From NCBI RefSeq assembly GCF_019097595.1, contig NC_080711.1, positions 17,558,928 through 17,622,927 on the forward strand: a stretch of 64,000 bases of DNA, written 5' to 3'. Made by a program: the position numbers and the translations under genes. Shown here piece by piece: positions 36,626 through 47,829 of this stretch. Every line of letters starts with the position of its first letter. Positions within the stretch are counted from its first letter, which is position 1. Under the pieces are notes generated by a model that was not told the origin of the DNA, searched no databases, and saw nothing but the letters and a program-made list of their open reading frames with translations. Origin of the DNA: Hemibagrus wyckioides (lineage: Eukaryota; Chordata; Actinopteri; Siluriformes; Bagridae).

Positions 36626-38450
36626 GTGTTTACCCCGAGATAACGCAAAGACTTGCACAGCTTTTGCCTGTATTGTGCAATGTTCATGTTTGAAAGTCAT
36701 CAGCTGAGCCATGCGTGTTCTGAATAGTAGATAAATGTCCTCCCACAAGTTTACTTCTAATGCTTTTTATTACTCCAGCTAAACACCCTAATAGACACGA
36801 GTGGAATGAGCAAAGCCTTTTTATAAAGGATATTTGTGTGGTCTTTGAAGGCAATAAATTGGCAAATGCTTGTGAAAGCACTTTTATTAGCACCTACTTG
36901 AAAATAAAAGTCGCCAGGGCCGCAACAACAGCCGATTAATCAACGTGTGCTGTTTTTAGCCGCTTTGTGTATAAAGCAGACTCATCAGTTGCAGCAGATC
37001 AGTTCATCTTTACATGACCACATCACATATTACCAAAGAACACTTTTGAAATATTTCAGATGGAAATTCTAAGCATCAGTTCAGGTCATATTTGGTCACA
37101 CAGCTGTTTTACTTTCACTCTTGGCTCTGTCCTGTTTTCTTTTTCTGCCTTTGTTCGTTTTTACATGCGAGTCACAGAGAGAAGATTTTGGGATCCCCGA
37201 GGTTGGATGGTGCGTCGGCTTTACTCTTCACGAATGACACGGCTACATAATCTCACTGTGTCTCTCAGACAGAGGAGCTGCAGGTTTCTTCCACCACCGT
37301 TGCTAGTCACTGAGCTCCCTGGGGTTTGCTGCACTCTTGTTTGTGTTGTAGCAGTGGCATTTTTGGCTTGGTGCCCGGAGAGAATCCACCCCTACCCCCA
37401 CCCCGAACCCTCCATCCCCGCCCCACTCTCCCCTTCCGTCTCCTCCATCTTGTGTGCTTGCACCGGGCTCCTTGTCTTCTCGTTTCTCGTCGCCGCTTGC
37501 CTGTCGATGCAGTTTAGTCACAGCGCTGCTTCATCCAGCTGCTCGGAAAAAGAGTTTAATGTTACAGTCAAGTAAAAGAACTTTTGCTTTTATTCTGTTG
37601 TTTGTAATGATTCTGGTGTCAGGATTTGCTGTTGGAGCTACACATCGAGAGCTCCTGCACTGAAATGAATCAAATCAGTTTATTAGCTTTATTGAAAGTG
37701 TGTGTAGTGTGTGTGTGGTGAGATCCTGCTCTAACGCATTCAAGCTGCATGTTACAGAACTTTAAATAAATGAGAAAAATACAAAGTATCCGTTGCACAG
37801 CTCCATCCCAGCTTTCTGCCAGCTGCTATAGAAAACAAAGATGAAGCATTTGCCGTTTTATTAAACAGTTTAATTTCTAAATTAAAATGGGTTTGTAGCT
37901 ATGAAGCTTTTCAGACGTCTAAGTCATTGCCATGTATGATGATCGCGGACTACTGGTATAATTTGCTACTGGACCAATTAATAAGTAAGGGGACTGCTGT
38001 CATGGGAAAATGATCAACTGAGGGGGTGAGACATGGATCCAGAGAGCTGCTTTTAGCAGCCCAAAAGAAACAAAAAATAGATTATTTTCCAATAACAGCA
38101 CAGCCTGTAAAGTTTTATTCCTCTTATAACCTTTTTGAAATAAAACCTCGTTTTATTTCAATTAATTACAGTAAAAAAGATAGAATTTGTATTTGTTTGT
38201 AGATGCACTTAATATTGCAGAAACATCCGTGGCTCCAGTTAGTTGTTCCTGTTATTATTTTTCACTTATCTAGCTAGAAATATTCGCTCCCTCAACCAGC
38301 CTTTTTATTTTCTTCTTTCTTGGGAAAAAAAAAAAAAAAATCCACAGCTGATTTTCATGGTGCCCAAAAACTACTTAAAAATCCACAAAATGTCTCAAGA
38401 ACAATTCCCTGTAGGAAAGCATAGACACTGATAGAGACTCCTTTCCTAAA
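36626..38450 (+). other. tnrc6c: Intron 1 with a C/T-rich patch
   Basis: Includes the longest open frame of the window (37060-37575, 171 codons), over a cytosine-rich stretch at 37380-37460. Its product is hydrophobic and cysteine-rich but has no recognised domain. Codon choice looks unstructured, so I do not call it a gene. An A17 run lies near 38325-38340. Confidence 0.4.
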
Positions 38451-38454
38451 TGAA

Positions 38455-38600
38455 GAGAATGAAGCCTTTATTATTCTCACATATACATTACAGCATAATG
38501 AAATTCTTCACATATCTCAGCTGTGGAAGTTGAGGTCAGAGCACAGGGTCAGCAGTGATGCAGCACTCCTGGAGCAGAGAGGTTTAAGGAGCCAGTGAAA
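38455..38600 (+). repeat. Family C fragment
   Basis: TTATTCTCACATATACATTA and CATAATGAAATTCTTCACAT, then GGTCAGCAGTGATGCAGCAC and CTCCTGGAGCAGAGAGG, match the front part of the copy at 46980-47135. Confidence 0.65.
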
Positions 38601-40580
38601 TCATCCACCATCTCGACAATTCCTCATGAATAAATAAGCTCACATTTTAAAATGGCTTTTTTTTGGGTTACATGACAAGTGTTTGCCTCGAACGCTCTAT
38701 GTGAATGAGCCATTACTCTAGAAACAATAGTATTACTAATACTAATAGTATTACTAAGTAGTACTAATATTCAGTAAATTGAATTGAATATTAGGACCAG
38801 CGCATGACAAAACATCAACCTGAGACTTTTGTCCGAAATTGAGAATTCAACAGAACGCAGATCTACATTTGTTTGTAAATAAAGATGTATGTTAATAACT
38901 GAGTAATTAGTAATGGTGCAGAGCCTGGATTGCTCTAGACAAAATTGGGCTTCAGTTTCTGCCTGGTCCTCATATACGGGTGGTGGTGTACAGTCTGATA
39001 TCCCCTGAGGATAAAGGTATTCTTTTCTGCACTGAAGAAAAATAAGAGTAGCCTGCTGCTTGGCGGACTTTGCTGAGAGGGCAGGAGTGGTCTTCTTTTT
39101 TCGACTCTACTGATGGCTGAAGCACTGGTATCATTACAAAGCAGTGGAGTTGGTGGTGAACACTGGCCTGGACATCGCAATTGTGTCTAGTCGATGCAGC
39201 TGATTCGCAACTCAGTAGCATAAAAGCCTCAGCTGGCTCAGAGAACAGATTTATCTCTGGCTCGTTCAGGCCGTCCACCTAACCTGAGTCACTCAGGTAT
39301 GAACGCAGGTATTTGTAAGTTTGATTTACCTCAGTTATGCCTTGACCTGGAAGCATTTATGAAAAAAGTTATTATATAGAAATGCACCAAAACCAGTCAG
39401 TGTATGAATCTGGAATTATTGATATGAAACCTTCATATGCTGTAAACTCTCACATCATTCGACTCCCTGGAAGCTCCGCCCCTTTCCCCCGTCTCACATA
39501 AGTGAAGGTTGTCCTTGATTAGTGTTTGCTAAGTGCTTGACAAAATGGATAAAAGAGCTGTATCACATCACTGTTTTATCCAAAATTTATTTGATATGCT
39601 CATATGTAGAGTACAGAGAATCTACTCAAGTGAAAGTGCTCGTATATATGCTATTTTACGGTAACTACAAGGCAAAAAAAAAAAACTCTATAAAAAAGAT
39701 ATAGAGACTGAAAAAGTTCTAGCTCAGTTTGTTGTGGTTTCCACTCCAGCAGACTTTCACTGATTTCAGACACATTCATTCATCAAAACTCAAAGCATTC
39801 CTTCTTGCTTTCAATTTCTTTCCAAACAAAAAGTGTTGAATTTCCAATTCTCCACAGTCCTATTTATTTACCTATTTATTTCTTTTTGTGCGGTGAGATT
39901 TATCAGCATTAAACACATGCATCATATTTTGTACTAGAGCAGTACAATAGTAAAATAAAAGAGTAACTACTGAAATAAAATCAACAAATCAAACAGCTAA
40001 TGATCGTTTTAAACTCCTCAGACGGATTTGGCTATCATGGCACAGGATGATTCAGCTCCTCAGCTGATTGCAAAAAATCCCCTTCCACTGAACGTGTTTG
40101 CCCTTAGATGTGGCAAATGGAAGTGTTCTCTGTAACAGGATGTACTGTCTTAAATTGAAGAATATTGGAACGTTTGAATTTCCCCCATTGGATCCATTAA
40201 TCTTAACAAAACATGTTTTATCATCGACTTTTTTCCCAAGGCTTGATAGAGATATCGAGTTGGCTCCTGATTTCTTCATGTCCACAGCTGAAATGTGAAG
40301 CATGAGTGAGCTCATATTTGAAATGTTGTGCACATTTGTGTTACCTGTTTGCTTTTTCGTAATATCTGTTCGTTTGGGGGTTATTTTTTGTCAGTGCAGA
40401 AAACCTGTGACTCTTGTGCCTCTAAATGAAAATCTAACATTAAATATATATTAATAAATTGAACACGTAAAAAAAAAAAAAATCAGGTATTAATTCGAGT
40501 TTATGGTTTATGTCGATGTTGAAAAAACGAAAATCGATTTTCCGATTTTACTTTGGTTAGTCAGAGCGAGCTTCCGTAGT
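38601..40580 (+). other. tnrc6c: Intron 1, unassigned
   Basis: Contains an ATAGTATTACTAATACTAATAG-like imperfect direct and inverted TACT/AGTA cluster at about 38729-38772. Several short open frames occur, such as the overlapping minus frames at 38935-39278, none with a known domain. Confidence 0.35.
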
Positions 40581-40583
40581 TCT

Positions 40584-40875
40584 GCGACGCAAAGAGCTTA
40601 TTTCTAAGAGAGGCGCAGTTTCTTCAGTCAGATTGAAGAACGCACTGAAAGACGGGGAGGGGCCGAAATTCTGCCGCCGTTTTCATATGAAATTTAAAGG
40701 GGACTGAAGCGATCACAGATTTGTGTAGAGTTTATGGAGAATCGCAGAATTCTTAGGGTGGCTGAATAGAAATGTTAAAAATGGCCTAGCGACGAAAACA
40801 GCGGCAGACTTCGGCTCCTCCCCGTCTTTCAGCACGTTCTCCAATCCGTCTGAAGAAACCGCGGCGTCGCAGAGC
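40584..40875. mobile_element. Long inverted repeat, MITE-like foldback
   Basis: The left arm at 40612-40684 is the complement of the right arm at 40794-40865 with about ten differences over 72 positions, around a 109-nt centre. The inner arm end is GAAAACAGCGGCAG in the right arm. An outer TCTGCGACGC on the left (40581-40590) pairs with GCGTCGCAGA on the right (40864-40873), with a 21-nt unpaired insertion in the left arm. In the intron transcript this would form a long double-stranded stem. Confidence 0.75.
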
Positions 40876-41148
40876 AAAGATCAGAGGACAAGTGTGCGTG
40901 TGATCAGGAAGACTCGTATTTGGCTTGTTCAGTACTAAAATGTTATAAAACACATCTATGCAATACAGTGGAATGCTGCAATAAGTTTACCATCCTACCC
41001 TGTTAGTCAAACCTTTATTTTATTTATTTATTTATATTTTTTTTACTATTATACCCTCATTGGGGGCTGAGTCCCCCTTACATGAAAATCCTAAACTCTC
41101 CCCTGATTGTGCACATGTACACAGATGTAAAATGCTGTCTGGCACCTG

Positions 41149-41692
41149 TTTGGTTTTATTTAGCGTGTTAGTTGCATGTTGGTTTTATTTAGTGTGTTAG
41201 TTGCATGTTGGTTTTATTTAGCGTGTTAGTTGCGTGTTGGTTTTATTTAGTGTGTTAGTTGCGTGTTGGTTTTATTTAGTGTGTTAGTTGCATGTTGGTT
41301 TTATTTAGTGTGTTAGTTGCATGTTGGTTTTATTTAGCGTGTTAGTTGCATGTTGGTTTTATTTAGCGTGTTAGTTGCATGTTGGTTTTATTTAGTGTGT
41401 TAGTTGCATGTTGGTTTTATTTAGTGTGTTAGTTGCATGTTGGTTTTATTTAGCGTGTTGGTTTTATTTAGCGTGTTAGTTGCATGTTGGTTTTATTTAG
41501 TGTGTTAGTTGCATGTTGGTTTTATTTAGTGTGTTAGTTGCACGTTGGTTTTATTTAGTGTGTTAGTTGCGTGTTGGTTTTATTTAGTGTGTTAGTTGCG
41601 TGTTGGTTTTATTTAGTGTGTTAGTTGCACGTTGGTTTTATTTAGTGTGTTAGTTGCGTGTTGGTTTTTTTTAGCGTGTTAGTTGCGTGTTG
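41149..41692. repeat. 29-bp minisatellite, about 18-19 copies
   Basis: The unit is GGTTTTATTTAGTGTGTTAG followed by TTGCATGTT. Variants differ by GTGTG/GCGTG and by GCATG/GCGTG/GCACG. One unit near 41450-41466 is truncated, jumping from GCGTGTT directly to GGTTTTA. Variant order suggests growth by unequal exchange or slippage. Confidence 0.95.
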
Positions 41693-42159
41693 AACTGATT
41701 TACAAAATTGTTTTTCTTCAGGGATTTTTTTTCAGGTGACAATTATTTATTTTATAAAAAGTGATTTAAGTCTGCAGTTTGCACTTTACAAATCCCTCAT
41801 ATTTTGTTATATTACTTTATTTTACTAGAATAATTAGAACTTGTAAAGACTGGTGAAAGTTTGCATTTTATAAATCCCCAAAAAAGGTTTTTATGTTGTA
41901 TTGATTATTGTTTTTCTAAAATAACAAAAAAAAAACTTGTTAGCGAACGTAATTTTGCACTTTGCACTTCTAGTCCAAATTAGCAGTTCATATGTTTGGT
42001 TATATTGTTTTTGCTGAAATTAAAAAAAATCTATTCTATAGTCTCTAGTGTTTTATTAAATTTTTTTAAAGAAAGATAATAGTTTTAAAATCGAATTTTG
42101 TTTTTAAAAAATTGGCGATTCAATTTTTTGGCCATATCGCCCAGCTCTAATTAAAACTT

Positions 42160-42265
42160 AATCTTGTTAACCTTTCAAGGTTTCTTCCTCATATCACCAC
42201 TGTCTGTTTGTTTTTATATATTTTTTTCAAGCTGCTTTTAAAAGCGCTATACAAATAAATGGAAT
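42160..42265 (-). repeat. Family F fragment (reverse)
   Basis: AACCTTTCAAGGTTTCTTCC...CATATCACC and AAGCTGC...AAAGCGCTATACAAATAAAT are the reverse of the family F ends seen at 51390-51846. Confidence 0.65.
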
Positions 42266-42633
42266 TGATCTGTGTAGAAGCTGACGTGTAGCCATCACCA
42301 TTTGACGTGTAGCCTGTGGCACACCACCATCACCATGTAAGATCCCTTTATTAGTAGGTAACATCCTGTCCTGAAGTGTTTTATTTCTCTTTTACCACAG
42401 CAGTTACTTGTTTCAATGTTGTTGAAACATCCATGGAACAAAGTTAGTTTCCTGTTCTCACTTACGCTATAGCAGCTATAAAACAAATCACTTGTCATTT
42501 GCCCCAGTTCCCGAGACACCTCACAAGCCAAAGGTCTCTGTCCTGATGACTTTCCTGTTTATATCAGAATGATAGGATGATCTACAAAAAATAACCTAAT
42601 GATTAATAATAATAATAAATTTGAATTACTACT

Positions 42634-43173
42634 TACACCAATCAGGCATAACATTATGAGCAGGTGTATAACACTGATTATCTCCTCATCATGGCACCTG
42701 TTAGTGGGTGGGATATATCAGGCAGCAAGTGAACATTTTGTCCTCAAAGTTGATGTTAGAAGCCGGAAAAATGGACAGGTGTAAGGATTTGAGCGAGTTT
42801 GACAAGGGCCAAATTGTGATGGCTAGATGACTAGATCAGAGCATCTCCAAAACTGCAGCTCTTGTGGAGTGTTCCCGGTCTGCAGTGGTCAGTATCTATC
42901 AAAAGTGGTCCAAGGAAGGAACAGTGGTGAACCGGCGACAGGGCCATGGGCGGCCAAGGCTCGTTGATGCACATGTGGAGTGAAAGCTGGCCCGTGTGAT
43001 CCGATCCAACAGACGATCTAGTGTTGCTCAAATTGCTGAAGAAGTTAATGCTGGTTCTGATAGAAAGGTGTCAGAATACACAGTGCATGACAGGTCAGGG
43101 CTGTTTTGGCAGCAAAAGGGGGACCAACACAATATCAGGCAGGTGGTCATAATGTTATGCCTGATTGGTGTGT
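42634..43173 (+). mobile_element. Family E Tc1-like element, internally deleted, complete ends
   Basis: Terminal inverted repeats are nearly perfect: ACACCAATCAGGCATAACAT at the left and, at the right, ATGTTATGCCTGATTGGTGT. The plus strand begins a transposase at 42771 ([19 protein letters not shown], then a stop). It continues as SISKTAALVECSRSAVVSIY and QKWSKEGTVVNRRQGHGRPR, the HTH DNA-binding region, and as RSNRRSSVAQIAEEVNAGSD. The catalytic half is missing and the sequence passes straight to the right end, so the copy is non-autonomous. Confidence 0.9.
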
Positions 43174-43786
43174 ATTCATCACTCCGTCTGTGCATTATCG
43201 ATCTCACTGCATACGTCACAGGTTCAGTTGTTTATAAGCAACCGCTGACTGTCTCTCCGTGCTTATATCCTTGGTTTAGAATTACAATTTAAATTTTGCT
43301 TTCGTTCAGTTTTATCACGTTTGTTCACATTTTTTGTCAGTTTTTTTTCACCAGGCCACCGCAGTGTGACATCCTACCCGCTGCCATGTTAATCCCAGAA
43401 AGCTGAAGTGGCCTGTGTCAGTTTCTGATTCGTCTCATCATGATATTCACCGTGTGACAATTCAGACAGTGGCATTGCTTCATACCTGTACTCACGTTTT
43501 CACACGAACCCTTGGTGTAATTAGTCTTAAATTATCTGTTAGTGTTACAAAGTGTGTAATTAATCCATCATTAGCGCTGAGCAGGTACTTGCTCGATCTG
43601 TTAGCACATATTAACGGAAATACATTCCTTATATTAAATTAAGCAACATGTAAATGAATTTCAAGCGCACCTTGTCCATCACAGATGCTATTTTTATGGC
43701 CGTTTCTTTCCTGCTCTGCATATTAGGTTAATGTCTTATGTGTGTGAGACGCAGTTAACATTTGCATTTCTGCCTTTTTCTCTCAG

Positions 43787-43889
43787 TCGGGAGACAAGAC
43801 AAGAACCAAAAGAAGAGACCCATTTGATGGAAGAAAAGAAAAAGAAAAAGCAAGAGGAAAAGAAGAAAAAGGAAGCCGCTCAGAAAAAG
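43787..43889 (+). CDS. tnrc6c: tnrc6c exon with start codon (N-terminal Lys/Glu-rich segment)
   Basis: First coding exon of a GW182-family protein, a cytoplasmic scaffold that binds Argonaute and recruits deadenylases in microRNA silencing. The exon follows the acceptor TGCCTTTTTCTCTCAG and ends at the donor AAG|GTGAGG. Translation from ATG 43827-43829 gives MEEKKKKKQEEKKKKE followed by AAQKK, a highly charged segment. As I recall the families, the first 16 residues agree with the long human TNRC6C form better than with TNRC6A (DDKKKKE) or TNRC6B (DKKRKKED). The start has a weak -3 (T) but G at +4. Upstream the exon frame stays open (RETRQEPKEETHL), so an upstream exon could in principle add residues. 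However, direct joining to the 29547 donor gives no ATG in that frame. The exon ends in phase 0. Confidence 0.88.
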
Positions 43890-43897
43890 GTGAGGTT

Positions 43898-43931
43898 TTC
43901 TTCTTCTTCTTCTTCTTCTTCTTCTTCTTCT
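43898..43931. repeat. (TTC)n microsatellite beside the splice donor
   Basis: About 11 TTC units begin 8 nt after the donor of the first coding exon. Pyrimidine-rich sequence just downstream of a 5' splice site is known to bind TIA-1-type proteins and aid U1 binding, so length changes could alter splicing. The ORFs across it are repeat artefacts. Confidence 0.9.
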
Positions 43932-43934
43932 TTC

Positions 43935-46334
43935 CCTTGACATGGGATATAGGTAAAGTATGTTTACTTAGCACCTCCTACATCCTCTCGCTTCTAGAGG
44001 GGGATTTCCACCCGCCATCTTTGCAGTCGGGCCATATTACATGCCCTGGAGAGCTGAACCCTACAAGCCCTTAATTCTCAGGTCGGTGTGAATGAGGTGA
44101 GGGTTCAAAGCTCCTAGGTATCAAGCAGATCCAAAACATATTGTTTTTAGGACTCCCATCGTAATATTCTGAACTTCCTGCCAAAGTAGCTGAGACATCT
44201 GTTCCCAAATGAACCTGGCACACTGCGCATGATGCTGAATGGGGGATAATGAAAAGATTTTGAGTTTTGGACATTACTCTCTATATAATGCCATAGCTTT
44301 TGTTAAACAACACTTAATACATGTACAATTATTAGTATTATTATTATTAAGACTGATATGCATATTGTTCCTTTTTGCGTATTTTTTTATTTTTTATTAT
44401 TATTTTTTTTAATAAATATTGTACTTCAGAGCATCACTTTTCAACAGCGCAGATCCTTCTTTGTCTTTTACTGAAACCTCGCCGATGTGGTGAAACTTTC
44501 CCAACTTTGAAAAGGTCCGTGATCATTAGAGAGCACAAATAGCCGGTTATCACATTCAGCTCACGCTGAAGTTTCTCAGCGCTGTGGGAAGCAGTCTCGT
44601 GTCCGAGTCAGCCCTACTGAAGGCCGCTGTATCTTTGAGAGTCCATATGCCATTAGTAGACAGAGTCTGGCAACTCTATAGATTATACTACTGTTACATT
44701 ACCTGACATTATCTTGAACCTGAACAAATCTTGAGCATAAGCTAACATTTGTATAGATTCTGTTTCTTTTGATTGAATAATAAACCACATGCACCAATCA
44801 TAATCAACACCTGCATCAACCAGTCATGTTTTTCATGGCATTATTGTGCGTCAAATTAAATATGGAATAAGACACAACTTTATTAAGCATGAAGTGAGCA
44901 ATAACATACGACAGACTGTGCTAGAAAAATGAAAAAGACAAAAGAAAAATGACACCAAGGAGGTGTGACCCTGGAGGTGTAGCCCTCACTCCTACATAAT
45001 GTCTCCCCAACATTGTTTGTGTATTACTTCATTAAACAACACATTTTTTAAATTCATTTATTATTAGTCCTCGATTAGGTGGAGCAACAAGAAACTGTAT
45101 GAGCTGTTGCTATGGAAACAATAAAGTATTAGCACAAGCACATTAATATTAGCCTATTGCTCATATCACAGCTGGATCCACTGTCCTGCCTGTGCTCTTA
45201 TATTAAAGTAATGCAGACCTTCTGACCAATCAGATTGGAGCAATCCACTGCACTGATATTAGCAGTGTATAATAAAGCAGGGTAGAAATTAACCGATGTT
45301 GATCCCATACATTTATCTCACACCCGTCTGATGTGTGGTAGACGTAGTGGTGTATAGATGTGGGTGAGGTTTTTGGTTAACATTGTTTTGCAAGTTACCA
45401 AACAGAGCAACCAAACAAATTTCCCTATTCATGCAAATCTACAAGGAAACGCAACCTCAAAATACAAGAAAGTGCCCACGTAGACCAAAATACCTTTTTA
45501 TAAAAATGTTATAATGTAAATTCACAAGAAATGCAGGTAATCCTTTCTAAACTGAGAACAATCCAGCATGAGTAGTGTATTTAAAAAAAATGTCAAATAA
45601 AAATAATGTATAAGCATCACCCTTATCCCAGGTTACCTGGATTCTATGTCGGGGCTTAAACAAATTTCCCTCCACATACCCCGTCTCGTCTTTGCATATT
45701 ATACAAACAGCTGTTGTCTGTGCCAAGGTCACTGTGTAAAAATTCAGCTTTTTTATAACTGATGTTGAATTTGTTAGACACTGACTCCTCCATGCTATCA
45801 GATCGGTGGGGTGTTATGGGGGCAGGTTGTAAACTTATGAACAATGATGATGATCAATGTATATTGATATTGTTTTGTGTTTCAGGGGGCATGTAAATAT
45901 CTTATGTAGCTTCTGAAGAGCACTACTAAATGAAAAAATTCAGAGCTTTAAACTTTAATGAATAATTTTATCATTTTAAATTAGGAACATTTTGCAGATT
46001 TATGGGGGTGTAAACTTAGCTCAACTGTAAGCCAGAGAAACATTTTTACTTGTTAGAAAAATGCTGTAATTTCATGCAGATTTTATTTTCTAAATATGTA
46101 AACAAAACTCAATTACTACATCTTAGGTTGTCACATTAACTTTACTATTATTATTTTTATTTTATTATTTAAAAAAAAAAAATTATTAATTCATTCATTT
46201 ATTTATTTTTTGTAATGCTGCATTTACTTACATCTTTTAAGATGGAACCAGAATGATAAATGTTGTAATAAACCTAGGCAGTGAATTTAATTTGGTGGCC
46301 ATCCTCCTAATCCACTTCTAATATTTCTTCCCAG
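43935..46334 (+). other. tnrc6c: Intron 2
   Basis: AT-rich intron without a recognised exon. It includes the reverse CTGACCAATCAGATTGGAGC repeat end at about 45205-45280, poly-A/T runs at 44385-44415 and 46140-46210, and a pyrimidine tract before the 46335 acceptor. Confidence 0.6.
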
Positions 46335-46356
46335 GCTGCTGAACAGGAAACCAAAG
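46335..46356 (+). CDS. tnrc6c: tnrc6c 22-nt microexon
   Basis: The acceptor ATATTTCTTCCCAG precedes GCTGCTGAACAGGAAACC and AAAG, then the donor GTGAGT. It adds AAEQETK and the first base of the next codon, the counterpart of the conserved AAEQKTKVP segment of TNRC6 proteins. The preceding exon ends in phase 0 and the next starts with TG, so G+TG makes the Val of VPDSAKP. The fit of frame, sequence and both splice sites supports it despite its size. Because 22 is not a multiple of three, leaving it out shifts the frame. Confidence 0.85.
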
Positions 46357-46979
46357 GTGAGTTCTCATTCTCAACCTTATGTTTTTAAATCTCTTTCAAG
46401 GTTTTCAGACAATGTTTTATTGCCCAAATGTGTGACTTACCTCATTCCTGTAACTGCATCACAGTTATGCTTCATATACAAGATAAGTTTTATTTATTTA
46501 TTCATTTTTTTTGACTGACTTCTGAGCTCACTTTACAGCAGCTTTACCTCATCATTAACTCTGGCATCATCTGCCTGAATATCAGCACTGGATGATTTCA
46601 TTCTATTAACAAAGGTGTCCAGTTTGAAATGTTTGCAGTATAGAGGAGTTTTTAAAAACAAACGAAAAAAAAGCACTGATCAGAATGTGAGGGAACACGT
46701 CGGTGAGAAAATGTACTGTAGTGATGAACTGTTTAAAGCAGTGCACTTACCAGATGGTTTCAGCTGATCCTTTCGTTCTGAGGCTAGATTGTCCTGCTAG
46801 AGGCTTGACCCCTGTGTGATGGATAGAGATTGATTTCGAATTACAATTTTTGTTTAAATGAATCTTACACAGTATTAAAAACAGAAAATATGCAACACAA
46901 TTTGGCGACGGTTATCATTTGGAATTCTTCTTATTAAAGCGTGACACTTCTTTGCGTATCCCATCCTTGGGGGTTGGGG
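46357..46979 (+). other. tnrc6c: Intron 3, first part
   Basis: AT-rich sequence with no recognised element; the donor GTGAGT is strong. Confidence 0.5.
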
Positions 46980-47135
46980 TCAGAATGTAGGGTCAGCCAT
47001 GATGCAGTGCCCCTGGAGCAGGAGGAGGTTGGGGGCATTGCTCAAGGGGGCAGCTTGGTGGTGCTGGGGCTTGAACCCCAATCTTCTGGTCAACGACCCA
47101 GAGCCTTAACCACTTGATCTATCACACTGCTAACA
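46980..47135 (+). repeat. Family C copy
   Basis: GGTCAGCCATGATGCAGTGC, CCCTGGAGCAGGAGGAGGTT, CAGCTTGGTGGTGCTGGGGC, TTGAACCCCAATCTTCTGGT and CAGAGCCTTAACCACTTGAT give the full order of this common teleost repeat. The GAACCCCAATC...CCTTAACCACT part recalls a decayed tRNA-like or SINE-like tail, but no tRNA fold was supported. Confidence 0.75.
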
Positions 47136-47519
47136 GTGTCAGTCACTTCCTCACCAGCTTCTCTTTTCTCCCTCTCAAATGCCAGAAAAATGTCCTGCCT
47201 CTTAAGAAGCGCTGATCTTAGGGACTCCTTCCATAAATGTTAATTAAACATTTCCTCACAGATTGATTAACAGTTATGTGGTTGCCTTTGCTAAATAACA
47301 CATCATTCAGTTTAGTTATTATTAGGCCAACGTCAGTGCCTTAATATATTCAACTCAGTTTAATATTTTTTGGCTAGAGCTTTTTAACAGTGAACCCTGG
47401 ACTGTCAAAGCAGCTTTTACAGAAATTTAGAATATAAACTGATTTATGTATTATAAATTTAGAATATTCTGATTTGACGTACGGTTGGAGCTGCTGTCAT
47501 ATAACACCTCCTGACCAAT

Positions 47520-47820
47520 CATAATTCAGTTCACTTTTTATTTTATTTTATTTGTATAGTGCTTTCAGCAGTGGACATTGTTACATAGCAACTTTCTAGA
47601 AATATGTCCAATTCCGTTCTATTTTTTTGAATAGCCCTTTCAACAGCAGACATTATTGCATAAGCAGCTTTACAACATTATAACTGCTATGGAAATACAG
47701 GATATATCCATTCCAGATACAATTTTTTTAAATTTTAATTTATTCCTAATGAGCAAGCCAGTGGTGATGGTGGCAAGGAAGGACGAGGAGAGGAAACCTT
47801 GAGAGGAAACTGAAAAAAGA
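47520..47820 (+). repeat. Family F copy, diverged
   Basis: TATTTGTATAGTGCTTTCAG, CAGTGGACATTGTTACATAG, a second internal copy of the same start (AATAGCCCTTTCAACAGCAG) and then CCTAATGAGCAAGCCAGTGG and GAGGAAACCTTGAGAGGAAA follow the order of the copy at 51390-51846. The duplicated start suggests a head duplication or two nested insertions. Confidence 0.75.
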
Positions 47821-47829
47821 CCAATTTCA

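Noticed and set aside
43731..43786. Extension of the tnrc6c start exon to the upstream in-frame ATG at 43731
   Set aside because: That stretch contains the pyrimidine tract and AG acceptor and lies in the intron; the encoded residues do not resemble TNRC6 proteins.
47040..47130. tRNA-like or SINE-like head in the family C repeat
   Set aside because: I could not place intact A and B boxes or a cloverleaf, so only the repeat is called.
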